From assembly GCF_001375595.1 (NCBI RefSeq), contig NZ_CVJQ01000001.1, positions 2,046,001 through 2,110,000 on the forward strand: 64,000 nucleotides of DNA, written 5' to 3'. Shown here one piece after another: positions 49,678 to 59,254 of the stretch; position 1 is the first letter of the stretch; every line of letters begins with the position of its first letter. Made by a program: the position numbers and the translations under genes. Origin of the DNA: Phenylobacterium immobile (ATCC 35973) (GTDB lineage Bacteria > Pseudomonadota > Alphaproteobacteria > Caulobacterales > Caulobacteraceae). The notes below the pieces were generated by a model that worked only from the letters and a program-made list of their open reading frames with translations, was not told where the DNA came from and made no database searches.

Positions 49678-50321
49678 TCAAGCTGACCAACGTTGTCCGA
49701 ACCTATCCGACGCGTCGCTCGACGCGGAATGTCCTCGATGGCGTCAACATGACCGTGGAGCGTGGACAGTCGCTCGGCATCATGGGGCGCAACGGCGCGG
49801 GTAAATCCACCCTGACCCGAATCATCACCGGTATTGAACGGCCGAACCGCGGCACGATCGAACAGACGATGAGCATCTCGTGGCCGCTGGGCTACTTCGG
49901 TGGTTTCCACGGCGCCCTCACCGGGGCCGACAACACGAAGTTCATCTCGCGGATCTACGGCCTCGACGCCGATGAGATGATGGAGAAGGTCCAATCGTTC
50001 GCCGAATTGGGCGAATATTACTTCATGCCGGTCATGACCTATTCGGCGGGCATGTCGGCGCGCCTGGCCTTCGGTGTTTCCCTGGCGGTAAACTTTGACT
50101 GCTACGTGGTCGATGAGATCACAGGTGCAGGGGATCATAGTTTCGTCGTGAAGAGCCAGGCTGCGCTCCAGTCGCGCCGGGAGAATGGCGCCTTGATCCT
50201 GATCTCTCACGATCCGGCGGCGCTGCGCATGTTCTGTGACCGCGGGGCCATTCTTGAGAACGGCCAACTCACCCCCTACGAAACCGTCGAAGAGATGATC
50301 GAGGCCTATTATGCCCTATGA
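49674..50321 (+). CDS. kpsT: Capsule ABC transporter ATP-binding protein (KpsT-like)
   Basis: This 215-residue ATPase of the KpsMT exporter has Walker A GRNGAGKST (residues 38-46), the KpsT-type signature TYSAGMSARLAFGVSLA and Walker B CYVVDE followed by the switch region SHD. Its short length, without a C-terminal extension, is typical of KpsT (group 2 capsule) rather than of Wzt with a carbohydrate-binding domain. It overlaps kpsM by 4 bases and kpsE by 11. Confidence 0.95.
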   Translation: MIKLTNVVRTYPTRRSTRNVLDGVNMTVERGQSLGIMGRNGAGKSTLTRIITGIERPNRGTIEQTMSISWPLGYFGGFHGALTGADNTKFISRIYGLDADEMMEKVQSFAELGEYYFMPVMTYSAGMSARLAFGVSLAVNFDCYVVDEITGAGDHSFVVKSQAALQSRRENGALILISHDPAALRMFCDRGAILENGQLTPYETVEEMIEAYYAL

Positions 50322-51423
50322 ATCCGCCTCTTCAGAGGTCGCACAGCGGAGCGCCGAGATTCGTTCCCAAGTCCGCGGGGTGTTCGCGCGACACAAGTGG
50401 GCCATCCTGCTGATCGTCGCGCCGACGCTCGTGGTCGCTTTCTATCTCTACGCCTTCGCCGCAGACCAATATGTCTCCACCGCAAGCTTCCTGCTGCGTG
50501 GTCCGTCCAGCGCAACGACAGCGGAAGCGGTCCCGGGCCGCCTGGCGCGCATGGGCCTGGGCGGCGACGCGCCGGCCAGCGAGGAAGCCGCCGGCGTCGC
50601 GGCCTACCTGGAATCGCATGACGCCTCCTCCGAACTTCAGCGCCGCGTCGATGTGATCTCGATGTACCGTAAGACCGGCACGGACATCCTCGCGCCGATC
50701 AAGCCGAAGCCCACCCTTGAAGAGCTTACGAAGTACTATCGCAAGCATATAGACGTGAACTTCGACAAGGGCGCCGGCATCATCAAGCTGGAGACGCGGG
50801 CGTTCACGCCGGAAGACTCCAAGACGATTTCCGAGAACCTGCTGGTGATGAGCGAGGAGTTGGTCAACAACTTCGGCCGTCGCGCCCAGGCGGACGCCCT
50901 GCGCGGCGCCCGCGCTGAGGTCGAACGCACCCGCAATCAGTTGGCCGCGGTCGGTGGCCAGAGCACCTCGTCCTCGGTCGTCCTGGGTGTCGTCGGCGGG
51001 TTGGAAAGCCAACTGGCCAATGCGCGGGCCGAATACGCCGCCGCCGCAAGCTATCTGCGGCCGGAAAGCCAGCGCCTGCAGCAGTTGGGCGCTCGCGTCT
51101 CGGCGCTGCAGGCCCAGGTCAGCCGTCAAGGCGGCCGCCTCGACGGCCCGGCCTCGGCGCAGTCGCCGGCCGGCGACCGCGTCATCTCCGACCGCCAGTT
51201 CGCCATGGCCGAGTACCAAGCGGCGCACTCGTCCTACGAGAGCGCGCGCGGGCAGGCCGGGCGTCAATCGCAGTATCTGGTCCGGATCAACCAGCCGAAC
51301 CTGCCGCAAAAGTCGCTCTACCCGAACCGCGGCTTCATCATTCTGACCGTCTTCGTCAGCCTTCTCGTCGCCTATGGCGTCGGCTGGCTGATCATCACCG
51401 GGGCTCGTGAACATGCAATGTAA
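50311..51423 (+). CDS. kpsE: Capsule export inner-membrane protein (KpsE-like, PCP family)
   Basis: This 370-residue protein has a transmembrane helix near residues 30-50 (WAILLIVAPTLVVAFYLYAF), a periplasmic helical domain with coiled-coil character (SEELVNNFGRRAQADALRGA) and a second transmembrane helix near the C-terminus preceded by a proline-containing stretch (PQKSLYPNRG). This is the KpsE/PCP arrangement that links the ABC exporter to the outer-membrane channel. Confidence 0.9.
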   Translation: MPYESASSEVAQRSAEIRSQVRGVFARHKWAILLIVAPTLVVAFYLYAFAADQYVSTASFLLRGPSSATTAEAVPGRLARMGLGGDAPASEEAAGVAAYLESHDASSELQRRVDVISMYRKTGTDILAPIKPKPTLEELTKYYRKHIDVNFDKGAGIIKLETRAFTPEDSKTISENLLVMSEELVNNFGRRAQADALRGARAEVERTRNQLAAVGGQSTSSSVVLGVVGGLESQLANARAEYAAAASYLRPESQRLQQLGARVSALQAQVSRQGGRLDGPASAQSPAGDRVISDRQFAMAEYQAAHSSYESARGQAGRQSQYLVRINQPNLPQKSLYPNRGFIILTVFVSLLVAYGVGWLIITGAREHAM

Positions 51424-53146
51424 AGCCGGACGCCTGAAGAAGGCGGCGCTTGGACTGTTCGCGGTCTTGCTGGCGTTCGCGCCGGCAGGCCTCGCCCAGG
51501 CGCAGACCATCAGCGATGTGCTGTCGCGCGCCGCACCCGCCCAAACCGTCACCGAGCGCGCCGGACAGGCGACCGCAGCGGAGGGCGGCCCGGTGGTTCA
51601 ATCCGCGATCGGGCAGAAGTCGCTGATTGTGAAGCCCGACCCGTTCGGCGCATCGCTGTTCACCAACACGGCCGCCATGAGCAGCGATGCGATCAATCCT
51701 GAATACGTCATCCAGTCCGGCGACCGGATCTCGGTCAGCATCATGGGCGGCGCCGACGTCACGGCGGGTGGTGCGCCCTCGACGCCGCAAAGCATCGTGG
51801 TCGACGCCCAAGGCAATGTGTTCCTACCTGACATCGGTCCGGTGCACGTGGCCGGCATGCGCGCCGATAGCCTGCAGCCGGCGGTCGCCGCCGCAGCCAG
51901 CCGGGTCTTCACCTCGCGGGTGAACGTCTATGCGGTGCTTGAGACGACCCACAAGGTCGGCGTCTACGTCGCCGGCTACGTCCTGCGCCCCGGCCGCTAC
52001 GGCGGTTCGGCGTCGGATTCGGCCCTCGACTACCTGATCCGCGCCGGCGGGGTTGATCCGTCTCGCGGCAGCTATCGCAACATCCAGGTGCTGCGAAACG
52101 GCCTGACTGTCTACAACATCGACCTCTACCAATTCCTGCTGACCGGCGAGAAGCCCGGCGCCCTGCTGCGCGAGGGCGACACCATCCTGGTCGGCGAGCA
52201 GAACGCCATGGTTGAAGTCGCCGGCGCCGTGCGCAACGCCTACCTCTTCGAACTGCCGGGCCGCGAGGCGCCGGGGTCGGAGATCATCGGCATGGCCCGC
52301 CCGCTGCCTTCGGCCACCAACGCCGCGATCAGCGGAACGCGCGACACCAAACCCTATTCGACCTATCTGACGCTGGGCCAGCTGGCGACCACGCCACTGC
52401 GCGACCAGGACAAGGTGATTATCGTCGGCGACGAACCCGCCGGCACCGTTCGCGTCCGCGTCGAAGGCAGCCGGATCGGTCCCTCATACCTGGTCCTGCC
52501 CTCCGACACGCGCCTGCCGGCGGCCCTGGAGCAGATCAACGTCAACCCGGCCCTGGCCGACAAGGGCTCGGTCTACATCTTGCGCGACAGCGTCGCCGAG
52601 CAGCAACAACGGGTGATCGAGGAGGCCCTCGACCGCCTGCAACGGCAGCTGTTCCTCGCCGTGTCGCCGACCGCCAGCGTCTCGACCATCCGCGCCTCGG
52701 AAGCCCAGTTGGTCTCCACCTACATCGAAAAGGCCCGGCGTTCGCCGGCGGAAGGCCGCGTCGTCGTCACCAACACGAGCGGCCAGATCGCCGATGTCCG
52801 ACTTGAAGAAGGCGATGTGATCGTCATTCCGGCCCGCTCGCAAACCGTGCTGGTGTCCGGCGAAGTGCTGTCGCCCCAGGCCGTGCTGTGGGAGCCGCAG
52901 ATGAAGGCGGGCGACTACGTCAAGCGGGTCGGCGGCTACAGCGAGCGCGGCCGTCCCGGCAAGTGGATGATCCGTCGCGCCAACGGCGAGATGGTGACCC
53001 GCGGCAAGGGCGATATCCGCGCCGGGGACGAGCTCATCATCTTGCCCTACATCGATCCCAAGCTGTTCCAGATCGGCGTCGACCTGACGTCCCTGGTCTA
53101 CCAGGTGGCTGTGGCCAGCGCGGCGCTCAACGGCTTGAACAACTAA
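51407..53146 (+). CDS. Polysaccharide export outer-membrane protein with SLBB domains (KpsD/Wza-like)
   Basis: The 579-residue protein has a cleavable signal peptide (LGLFAVLLAFAPAGLAQAQ) without a lipobox cysteine. A polysaccharide-export (PES) domain beginning YVIQSGDRISVSIMG is followed by repeated SLBB-type units such as VGVYVAGYVLRPGRY, EVAGAVRNAYLFELPG and VLVSGEVLSPQAVLW. Length and lack of a lipid anchor fit KpsD better than Wza. It overlaps kpsE by 17 bases; a GTG (51407) and an ATG (51413) are both possible starts. Confidence 0.92.
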   Translation: MNMQCKAGRLKKAALGLFAVLLAFAPAGLAQAQTISDVLSRAAPAQTVTERAGQATAAEGGPVVQSAIGQKSLIVKPDPFGASLFTNTAAMSSDAINPEYVIQSGDRISVSIMGGADVTAGGAPSTPQSIVVDAQGNVFLPDIGPVHVAGMRADSLQPAVAAAASRVFTSRVNVYAVLETTHKVGVYVAGYVLRPGRYGGSASDSALDYLIRAGGVDPSRGSYRNIQVLRNGLTVYNIDLYQFLLTGEKPGALLREGDTILVGEQNAMVEVAGAVRNAYLFELPGREAPGSEIIGMARPLPSATNAAISGTRDTKPYSTYLTLGQLATTPLRDQDKVIIVGDEPAGTVRVRVEGSRIGPSYLVLPSDTRLPAALEQINVNPALADKGSVYILRDSVAEQQQRVIEEALDRLQRQLFLAVSPTASVSTIRASEAQLVSTYIEKARRSPAEGRVVVTNTSGQIADVRLEEGDVIVIPARSQTVLVSGEVLSPQAVLWEPQMKAGDYVKRVGGYSERGRPGKWMIRRANGEMVTRGKGDIRAGDELIILPYIDPKLFQIGVDLTSLVYQVAVASAALNGLNN

Positions 53147-53252
53147 GCGCGCCGGCGGAACGACCTTCCATGGACGTTCCGCCGGGCTTGCGCTCGACCT
53201 CACCCGCCTGTTCGTCAGCGCCCTGCGGGCAAAGCCGCGGGGCATTGACCGT

Positions 53253-54368
53253 GTGGAGATGCTGTACGCCCGCTGGCTCTTCACCCGCTGGCCCGGCGCA
53301 GCGGTGTCGGTGCTGAGCACGCCCTTCGGCGCGCTCAGCTATCCCCGCGCCCGCGCAATCATCGGCCTGGACATCCTTGAAGCGATTTGGGGAGAGACGT
53401 CGCGATCCGCACTTCTGCAAGATCTGATCCGCATCACCGGCTCGCTGGGACGCCCCGCGCGATCCGGCGTCCCGCAAAACGCGATCTATCTCAATGTCGG
53501 CCAGGTCGCGCTCTCTGCGCCGAAGACGCTGCGATGGCTGGATGCGCGCGCCGACGTCACACCGGTGTTCATGCTGCACGACCTGATCCCTGTGGATCAT
53601 CCCGAGTTCGCCGGGCCCGGCGAAGTCGCCTATTTCGAACGCATCCTGCAGAGTCTGCTGAGGGCGCGCGGTCTTATCCTCAACACCCACGCCGTGGCCG
53701 AACATCCGCGCCTCAGAGGACTGACGGCGCGCCGGATTGTGGCGCCCCTCCCCCTTTCCCCGGCCTTTCTCGCCTCCGCCAAGCCATCTGGAGAGAGCAC
53801 ACCTTACGTTCTCGCCTATGGCGAGATCGAGCCCCGCAAGAACTTCGCCGTGCTCGCCCGCGCCTGGCGGAGCCTGGGGCGCGACAGTCCCGCCCCTCGG
53901 CTGCTGATCGTCGGCGCGGCCGGCGAAGCCCTGGCCGGACTGACGCAGTCGATTGACGCCTGGGACCCGCAGCGCCACAGGGTGGAAGTCCGCCACGGCC
54001 TGTCGACCGATCGCCTGCGCGATCTGATCGGCGGCGCGCACGCCGTCTTCGCTCCGTCCTTCGCGGAGGGCTTCGGCCTCGCCGTCGCAGAGGCGCTGGC
54101 GCTGGGAACGCCCGTGTTCGCCTCCGACATCTCCGCTCACCGCGAGGTCGGGCGAACGCACGCGTCCTACCTGCCTCCGCACGACGCCGTAGCTTGGGCG
54201 AAAGTGGCGCTTGAGCTGGCTGACCCCGTCCGCCTCGCGCGGATCCGGGCGCAGGCGGCGGGGGAAACCCCGACAACGCCTGACGCCTACTTCGGCAGCA
54301 TTCAGGGAGCGCTCCTGGAACTCGCCTTGACCCGCGAGCCAACTCCGCTAAATGGTTCGGATATCTAA
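53253..54368 (+). CDS. GT4 glycosyltransferase, start uncertain or frameshifted
   Basis: This GT-B glycosyltransferase of at least 371 residues contains VFMLHDLIPVDHPEF, YGEIEPRKNFAVLARAW and the donor motif FAEGFGLAVAEALALGTPVFA. The first usable start in frame is the GTG at 53253. Yet the frame stays open and protein-like for about 35 codons upstream, where LALDLTRLF and RGIDRVEMLYA match the usual N-terminus of such enzymes, with no ATG, GTG or TTG. An ATG at 53170 in a neighbouring frame would fit if one frameshift occurs near 53180-53190. It is the last gene of the export operon. Confidence 0.85.
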   Translation: MEMLYARWLFTRWPGAAVSVLSTPFGALSYPRARAIIGLDILEAIWGETSRSALLQDLIRITGSLGRPARSGVPQNAIYLNVGQVALSAPKTLRWLDARADVTPVFMLHDLIPVDHPEFAGPGEVAYFERILQSLLRARGLILNTHAVAEHPRLRGLTARRIVAPLPLSPAFLASAKPSGESTPYVLAYGEIEPRKNFAVLARAWRSLGRDSPAPRLLIVGAAGEALAGLTQSIDAWDPQRHRVEVRHGLSTDRLRDLIGGAHAVFAPSFAEGFGLAVAEALALGTPVFASDISAHREVGRTHASYLPPHDAVAWAKVALELADPVRLARIRAQAAGETPTTPDAYFGSIQGALLELALTREPTPLNGSDI

Positions 54369-54395
54369 CCGGTTTGATGCGCCGGCGTCGCCGGC

Positions 54396-55901
54396 ATGAC
54401 CGCCAAGGATCTGATGAGCCCGGTCGACGAACCCCTCGACGATATTCGCGCAAAGCCCGTCCCCGGGCCCATCCGCGGGCCCGTCGCCACGCCCGCGACG
54501 CCGACCGTCGGTCGGCCCGCCTGGGTGGTGCCGATCATCATCGGCACAGCGCTGTTCATGCAGAACATGACCTCGAACATCGTCTCCAACGCCCTGCCGG
54601 CGATCGGCCGCGCCCTGCATGAAGATCCGCTCCGACTGAACCTGACGATCACCATGTTCACGCTCGCCATGGCGGTCTCGCTGCCCGTCAGCGGCTGGCT
54701 CGCCGACAAGGTGGGCGCAAAGAAGATCTTCGCCCTGGCCATCGTCCTCTTTGCGATGGCCTCGGTCTCTTGCGGCTTCGCCCAGAACCTGCCCCAGCTT
54801 GTCATCGCGCGGGTTTTCCAGGGCATGGCCGCCGCCATGATGGGTCCTGTCGGCCGCCTGGTGCTGCTGCGGACGACGCCCAAGACCGAGCTCGTCTCCG
54901 CCATGTCGCTCATGACCATGCCGGCGGTGCTGGGGCCGATGGTAGGGCCTATCCTGGGTGGGGCGATCGTCACCTTCGCCGACTGGCGCTGGATTTTCTT
55001 CGTCAATATCCCCTTGGCGATCGCCGGCCTGTTCCTGGTGCTCAAGTTCGTACCGAACGTGAAGGAGCAGAAGGTCTCGCCCATCGACCTCGTCGGCATC
55101 GCCCTGACCGGCGTGGGCCTCGCCAGCTTCATCTTCGCCTTCGAGGACCTGGGCCGTGACGGTCTGCCGCCCATGATCGAAGGTGGGCTGTTCGCCCTCG
55201 CCGTCGTTTGCCTCGGCGGCTACTGGCTGCATGCCCGCAACAATCCCCACGCGATCATCGACCTGTCGATCTTCAGGCTGCAGACCTTCCGCACCTCGGT
55301 CGTCGGCGGCGCGTTCATGCGCCTGGCCCCCGGCTCGCTGCCTTTCATGTTGGCGATGCTGCTGCAGGTCGCCTTCGGTCGCTCGGCCTTCGAAGCCGGC
55401 ATTCTGACGGTGGTCGCCGGCCTGGGTTCGCTGGCGATGAAGACCGCTGCGCCGCCGATCCTGCGGCGCTTCGGCTTCCGCACCACCCTGTTGGTCAACG
55501 GCGCCATCGTGGCCGCGACCTTCATGGCCATCGCCTTCCTGAAGCCGTCGACGCCGCAGTGGATCATCATGGCCGTGCTCGGCGCGGGAGGCTTCTTCCG
55601 CTCGCTGCAGTTTACGAGCCTCAATGGCATGGCCTACGCCGAGATCGAACAGGCTCGGATGAGCCGGGCGTCGACGACGTCGGCGATGATGCAGCAGCTG
55701 ACCCAGTCGATCGCTGTCGGCCTCGCAGCCAGCCTGATGCATTTCTTCACCGTGCGGCACGGCGAAACCCGCCTGACGCTGGCGGCGATCTCGCCGACAT
55801 TCCTGGTCATGGGCCTGCTCACGCTGATCTCAATGATCTACTATGCGGCCTTGCCAAAGAACGCTGGCGACGAGATGAACGGCCGCCGGACGCCTGGCTG
55901 A
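54396..55901 (+). CDS. MFS drug exporter, DHA2 (EmrB-like) family
   Basis: This 501-residue transporter has about 14 hydrophobic segments after a proline-rich cytoplasmic N-terminus of about 40 residues. It carries motif A-like GWLADKVGAKK and the antiporter motif C in AVLGPMVGPILGG, which mark drug:H+ antiporters of the DHA2 group. A MarR regulator follows after 23 bases and probably controls it. Confidence 0.9.
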   Translation: MTAKDLMSPVDEPLDDIRAKPVPGPIRGPVATPATPTVGRPAWVVPIIIGTALFMQNMTSNIVSNALPAIGRALHEDPLRLNLTITMFTLAMAVSLPVSGWLADKVGAKKIFALAIVLFAMASVSCGFAQNLPQLVIARVFQGMAAAMMGPVGRLVLLRTTPKTELVSAMSLMTMPAVLGPMVGPILGGAIVTFADWRWIFFVNIPLAIAGLFLVLKFVPNVKEQKVSPIDLVGIALTGVGLASFIFAFEDLGRDGLPPMIEGGLFALAVVCLGGYWLHARNNPHAIIDLSIFRLQTFRTSVVGGAFMRLAPGSLPFMLAMLLQVAFGRSAFEAGILTVVAGLGSLAMKTAAPPILRRFGFRTTLLVNGAIVAATFMAIAFLKPSTPQWIIMAVLGAGGFFRSLQFTSLNGMAYAEIEQARMSRASTTSAMMQQLTQSIAVGLAASLMHFFTVRHGETRLTLAAISPTFLVMGLLTLISMIYYAALPKNAGDEMNGRRTPG

Positions 55902-55924
55902 CCATCACCTGGATTGCGAACCGA

Positions 55925-56389
55925 ATGAGCTCCGCCCCGATAGACGCGCCGAAGGCCTCACGACAGAGCGTCTCGACCTTGGCTGAAGACCTGCGCCCGA
56001 CCTTGCTGCGGGTCTCGCGCCGGCTGCGGCAGGAGGCCCAGCGCCTAGGCGCCTCGGCGCTGGACATCACCCTGCTGGCCCATATCAAACGCCACCCTGG
56101 GATCGGCGTGTCCGGCATGGCCGAGCTCGAGCACATGTCCAAGCCCAGCATGAGCGGTCACATCAAGCGCCTCGAGGCCGCGCGCTTGATCGCCCGTGTC
56201 GGCGACGCCGAGGATGGACGCCGGTCGGGCCTGAACCTGACCCACGAGGGCGAGCAACAGCTGATCGCAATCCGCCAGCTGCGCAATGACTGGCTCGCCG
56301 CCCGGCTAAGCCTTCTGTCCCCCGAGGAACGAACCAGCCTGGAAGCGGCGATCGAACCCCTGCGGCGCCTGGTGAGCATCGACATCTGA
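55925..56389 (+). CDS. MarR-family transcriptional regulator
   Basis: This 154-residue winged-helix protein has a dimerisation helix at the N-terminus, the recognition region MAELEHMSKPSMSGHIKRLEA and the beta-wing VGDAEDGRRSGLNLTHEG (the D-x-R-R-x3-L pattern), then a C-terminal helix pair. It lies directly after the EmrB-like exporter gene on the same strand, so autoregulated control of that exporter is likely. Confidence 0.92.
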   Translation: MSSAPIDAPKASRQSVSTLAEDLRPTLLRVSRRLRQEAQRLGASALDITLLAHIKRHPGIGVSGMAELEHMSKPSMSGHIKRLEAARLIARVGDAEDGRRSGLNLTHEGEQQLIAIRQLRNDWLAARLSLLSPEERTSLEAAIEPLRRLVSIDI

Positions 56390-56492
56390 GGCGTTGGCGG
56401 CGTGGGCGTTGCCCACGAGCGGTCTTGACCCCGGCGGCGACGGCCCGCAATCAGCAGATCGGGTCACGGCCGATATCGGCCTCGGGGGGACC

Positions 56493-57761
56493 ATGAGCGA
56501 TCACCAAGGCGCCTCGCACCGGCGCATCCTGGCGGCGAGCCTGGTTGGCACGGCGGTCGAGTTCTACGACTTCTACATCTACGCCACCGCCGCCTCGCTG
56601 GTGTTCCCCAAGCTGTTCTTCCCGCAGGCCTCGGCCTCCGCCCAGCTGATGAGCTCATACGCCACCTTCGCCATCGCGTTCTTCGCCCGACCTCTAGGCG
56701 CCTCGGTCTTCGGTCACTTCGGCGACCGGCTGGGCCGCAAGTCGACCCTGGTCGCCTCGCTGCTCCTGATGGGCGGGTCCACCGTCGCGATAGCCTTCCT
56801 GCCAACCTACGCCCAGGCCGGGTGGCTGGCGCCGTTCCTGTTGTGCGTGCTGCGCTTCGGCCAGGGCTTCGGGCTTGGCGGCGAGTGGGGGGGAGCCGCG
56901 CTGCTGGCGGTTGAGAACGCCCCACCCGGGAAGCGCGCGCGCTACGGCATGTTCCCACAACTGGGCGCGCCCGTAGGCTTCATCGCCGCCAACGGCCTTT
57001 TCCTGCTGCTCGGCGTGCTTCTGACCCAGGAACAATTCATCGCCTGGGGCTGGCGAATTCCCTTCGTCCTCAGCGTGCTGCTGGTGGGGGTCGGCCTTTG
57101 GGTGCGTCTGAAGCTGACGGAAACGCCAGCCTTCGCCGCCGCGATGCATGAGGCGCCGCCCTCAAAGGCGCCGCTGGGCGAACTTCTGCTGCGCCACCCG
57201 CTGGAGACGCTTGCGGGCACCTTCGCCGTCGTCGCCTGCTTCGCCATCTTCTACATCGCCACCGCCTTCGCCCTGGGCTACGGCACGACCGCGCTGGGTT
57301 ACAGCCGCGAAGTTTTCCTGGGCGTCCAGCTCGGGGCCATCGGCTTCATGGCCGCCGGCATCATCTGGTCCGGCTTCTGGTCCGACGCCACCAGCCCACG
57401 CCGTGTGCTGATGGTGGGTTGCGCGGCCACGGTGCTCGGCGGCTTTCTGCTGGGCCCCGCCATGGGCGCCGGCGCGCTTCTGCCGATCTGGGCCTTCCTA
57501 TCCTTCGCCCTCGTGCTGATGGGCCTGGTGTACGGACCCCTGGGCGCCTTTCTGCCCGGTCTGTTTCCGGCGCGGGTGCGCTATACCGGCGCTTCGGTGG
57601 CGTTCAACGTCGGCGGCATCCTGGGTGGCGGCTTGACGCCGATGATCGCGGGCGCCCTGGCGGCGGAGGGCGGGCTGGGCGCGGTCGGCCTCTACCTCAG
57701 CGGTGCGGCCCTGGTCAGCCTGGTCGCGCTGTTGTTCCTCAAGAGAGAACCGGCGGTCTAG
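56493..57761 (+). CDS. MFS transporter, metabolite:H+ symporter (MHS) type
   Basis: This 422-residue, 12-helix transporter begins ILAASLVGTAVEFYDFYIYA and carries GHFGDRLGRKSTL and LGGEWGGAALLAVENAP, the signature of the MHS group (ProP, ShiA, KgtP). The ATG at 56493 with GGGGGGA upstream is chosen over a start 33 codons earlier. The substrate is probably an organic acid or osmolyte. Its link to the neighbouring exporter and capsule genes is unclear. Confidence 0.9.
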   Translation: MSDHQGASHRRILAASLVGTAVEFYDFYIYATAASLVFPKLFFPQASASAQLMSSYATFAIAFFARPLGASVFGHFGDRLGRKSTLVASLLLMGGSTVAIAFLPTYAQAGWLAPFLLCVLRFGQGFGLGGEWGGAALLAVENAPPGKRARYGMFPQLGAPVGFIAANGLFLLLGVLLTQEQFIAWGWRIPFVLSVLLVGVGLWVRLKLTETPAFAAAMHEAPPSKAPLGELLLRHPLETLAGTFAVVACFAIFYIATAFALGYGTTALGYSREVFLGVQLGAIGFMAAGIIWSGFWSDATSPRRVLMVGCAATVLGGFLLGPAMGAGALLPIWAFLSFALVLMGLVYGPLGAFLPGLFPARVRYTGASVAFNVGGILGGGLTPMIAGALAAEGGLGAVGLYLSGAALVSLVALLFLKREPAV

Positions 57762-57767
57762 GGGCGG

Positions 57768-58442
57768 CTATTCGGGACGTTCCGGCCGGGGATCTTCCTT
57801 GGCCAGTTCCCGCAGCTGGCCGACGAAACTGGCGACGAAGACGATGAAGGTCCCTACGCTCCAGAGCAGGAACAGCAGATTGGGGTAGGTCATCGGCAGG
57901 ACGCCGAAGGTCTGGCTTGGCACGAAGAAGATCAGGGTGTTCAGGAAGACGCCCACCAGCCGCATCTCGGTGAGACCCACGCCGCCATAGGCCAGCTTGT
58001 GCACAGGCGACACGCCAGCGCGGATGTAGGACAGCGACGAGGTCATCAGTAGGATGCTGAAGGCCAGGAAGCAGAGCTCCCAATTGATGACCCCAGACAG
58101 GCCGATCCCGATGGCGATCAGGAACTGCGCGACCATGTCGAGGCCATTGTCGAGGAAGTAGCCGAAGCGATTGCGGGCGATCCGGCGATAGCGCGCAAGG
58201 GTCCCGTCCAGAGAATCCCCGAACCAGTTGATGACGAAGCCGACCGAGGCGAGAAACAGCCCATAGCTGGTGTAGGGCGTCAGCAGGTAGCCGACGAAGG
58301 TCACGCCAGCGCCCGCAAAGCCGATTGCGGTGAGGATGTTTGGCGTGATCCACAGCGGCAACCGCGCCGCGAGCCAAAGCAAGGTGGGCCGTTCCAACGC
58401 ATCGAGCCAACTGCCCAACCGCTGGTGCGTACGCTCCGTCAA
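57768..58442 (-). CDS. CDP-alcohol phosphatidyltransferase
   Basis: This 224-residue integral membrane enzyme has about six helices and the CDP-alcohol phosphotransferase motif D-x2-DG-x2-AR-x9-G-x3-D-x3-D at residues 76-102 (D76, D79, G80, A83, R84, G94, D98, D102), which binds the CDP-lipid and metal. Its product could be a phospholipid or a phosphodiester-linked lipid carrier. Its start overlaps the stop of the SDR gene (ATGA), so the two are translationally coupled. Confidence 0.92.
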   Translation of the reverse strand: MTERTHQRLGSWLDALERPTLLWLAARLPLWITPNILTAIGFAGAGVTFVGYLLTPYTSYGLFLASVGFVINWFGDSLDGTLARYRRIARNRFGYFLDNGLDMVAQFLIAIGIGLSGVINWELCFLAFSILLMTSSLSYIRAGVSPVHKLAYGGVGLTEMRLVGVFLNTLIFFVPSQTFGVLPMTYPNLLFLLWSVGTFIVFVASFVGQLRELAKEDPRPERPE

Positions 58443-59236
58443 CGAGCCCCTCCATCCGCCCCGATTCGCACCGCAAGGTCGCCGAGGGCCTTATCCCCGA
58501 CCGACGCCGGCAGGAGATCAAGCAATCGCAACAAGAGTGCGATGCGGCGGGGGAAAATAGTCCTAGGCGCGCGCTTGTCCAGCGCGCGCCGAATGCGATC
58601 GGCGGCGGCCTGGGTGGTGACCATCAGCGGCTTGTCGCCATGGAAGCGCTCGGTCATCGGGCTGGCGAAGAAGCCGGGGGAGGCCACCGTCACCGACACG
58701 CCCAGCGGCGCCAGCCGTCCGCGCACGGATTCGCCGTAGATCCGGGCACCCGCCTTGCTGGCCGCATAGGCCGGCATATAGGGCAATCCACGGAACGAAG
58801 CGGTCGAGGCGATGACGCAAATCTGGCCGCGCCGCCGCGCGATCATGAAGGGCGCGATGGCCTCGACGGCATAGACGACGCCCAGCAAATTGGTGCGGAT
58901 CAGGCCCGCCGCGGCGTCGAACCCGTCCAGCGCGTCGTCGGCGGCCGGGCCCGTCATGACGCCCGCGTTGGCGATCAGGATGTCGATCGGGCCTTCGGCT
59001 TCGAGACTTTCCAGCCAGGCCTTCATACCCGGTCCGTCGCCGGCGTCGAGGACCGCGGTGACCACCTCGGCGCCCTTATGCCGGACCTCCGCAGCGGTTT
59101 CGGCGAGGCGCTCGGCGTGGCGACCGGTTAGCGCCAGAAAAACGCCGGGCGCCGCATAATCCAGCGCCAGTCTTCGTCCCAGGCCGCTCGATGCCCCCGT
59201 GATGACGAATCGACGTTCTGCGAACGAAGTGCCCAT
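58439..59236 (-). CDS. Short-chain dehydrogenase/reductase
   Basis: This 265-residue NAD(P)-dependent oxidoreductase has the cofactor motif TGASSGLG (residues 13-20), the structural motif NAG (IANAGVM) and the catalytic Ser with YAASK (STASFRG ... YAASKAG). The frame extends upstream to 59362, but the ATG at 59236 fits the family. It is divergent from the polyketide synthase gene and coupled to the phosphatidyltransferase gene. A beta-ketoacyl or lipid keto-reduction step is plausible, by analogy with RkpH-type SDRs. Confidence 0.9.
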   Translation of the reverse strand: MGTSFAERRFVITGASSGLGRRLALDYAAPGVFLALTGRHAERLAETAAEVRHKGAEVVTAVLDAGDGPGMKAWLESLEAEGPIDILIANAGVMTGPAADDALDGFDAAAGLIRTNLLGVVYAVEAIAPFMIARRRGQICVIASTASFRGLPYMPAYAASKAGARIYGESVRGRLAPLGVSVTVASPGFFASPMTERFHGDKPLMVTTQAAADRIRRALDKRAPRTIFPRRIALLLRLLDLLPASVGDKALGDLAVRIGADGGAR

Positions 59237-59254
59237 AGGCGACAGGTGGCATGA

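Noticed and set aside
54348-55760. 470-codon minus-strand frame inside the EmrB-like gene
   Set aside because: A hydrophilic shadow of a membrane protein gene, very rich in His, Asp and Arg; not credible as a protein.
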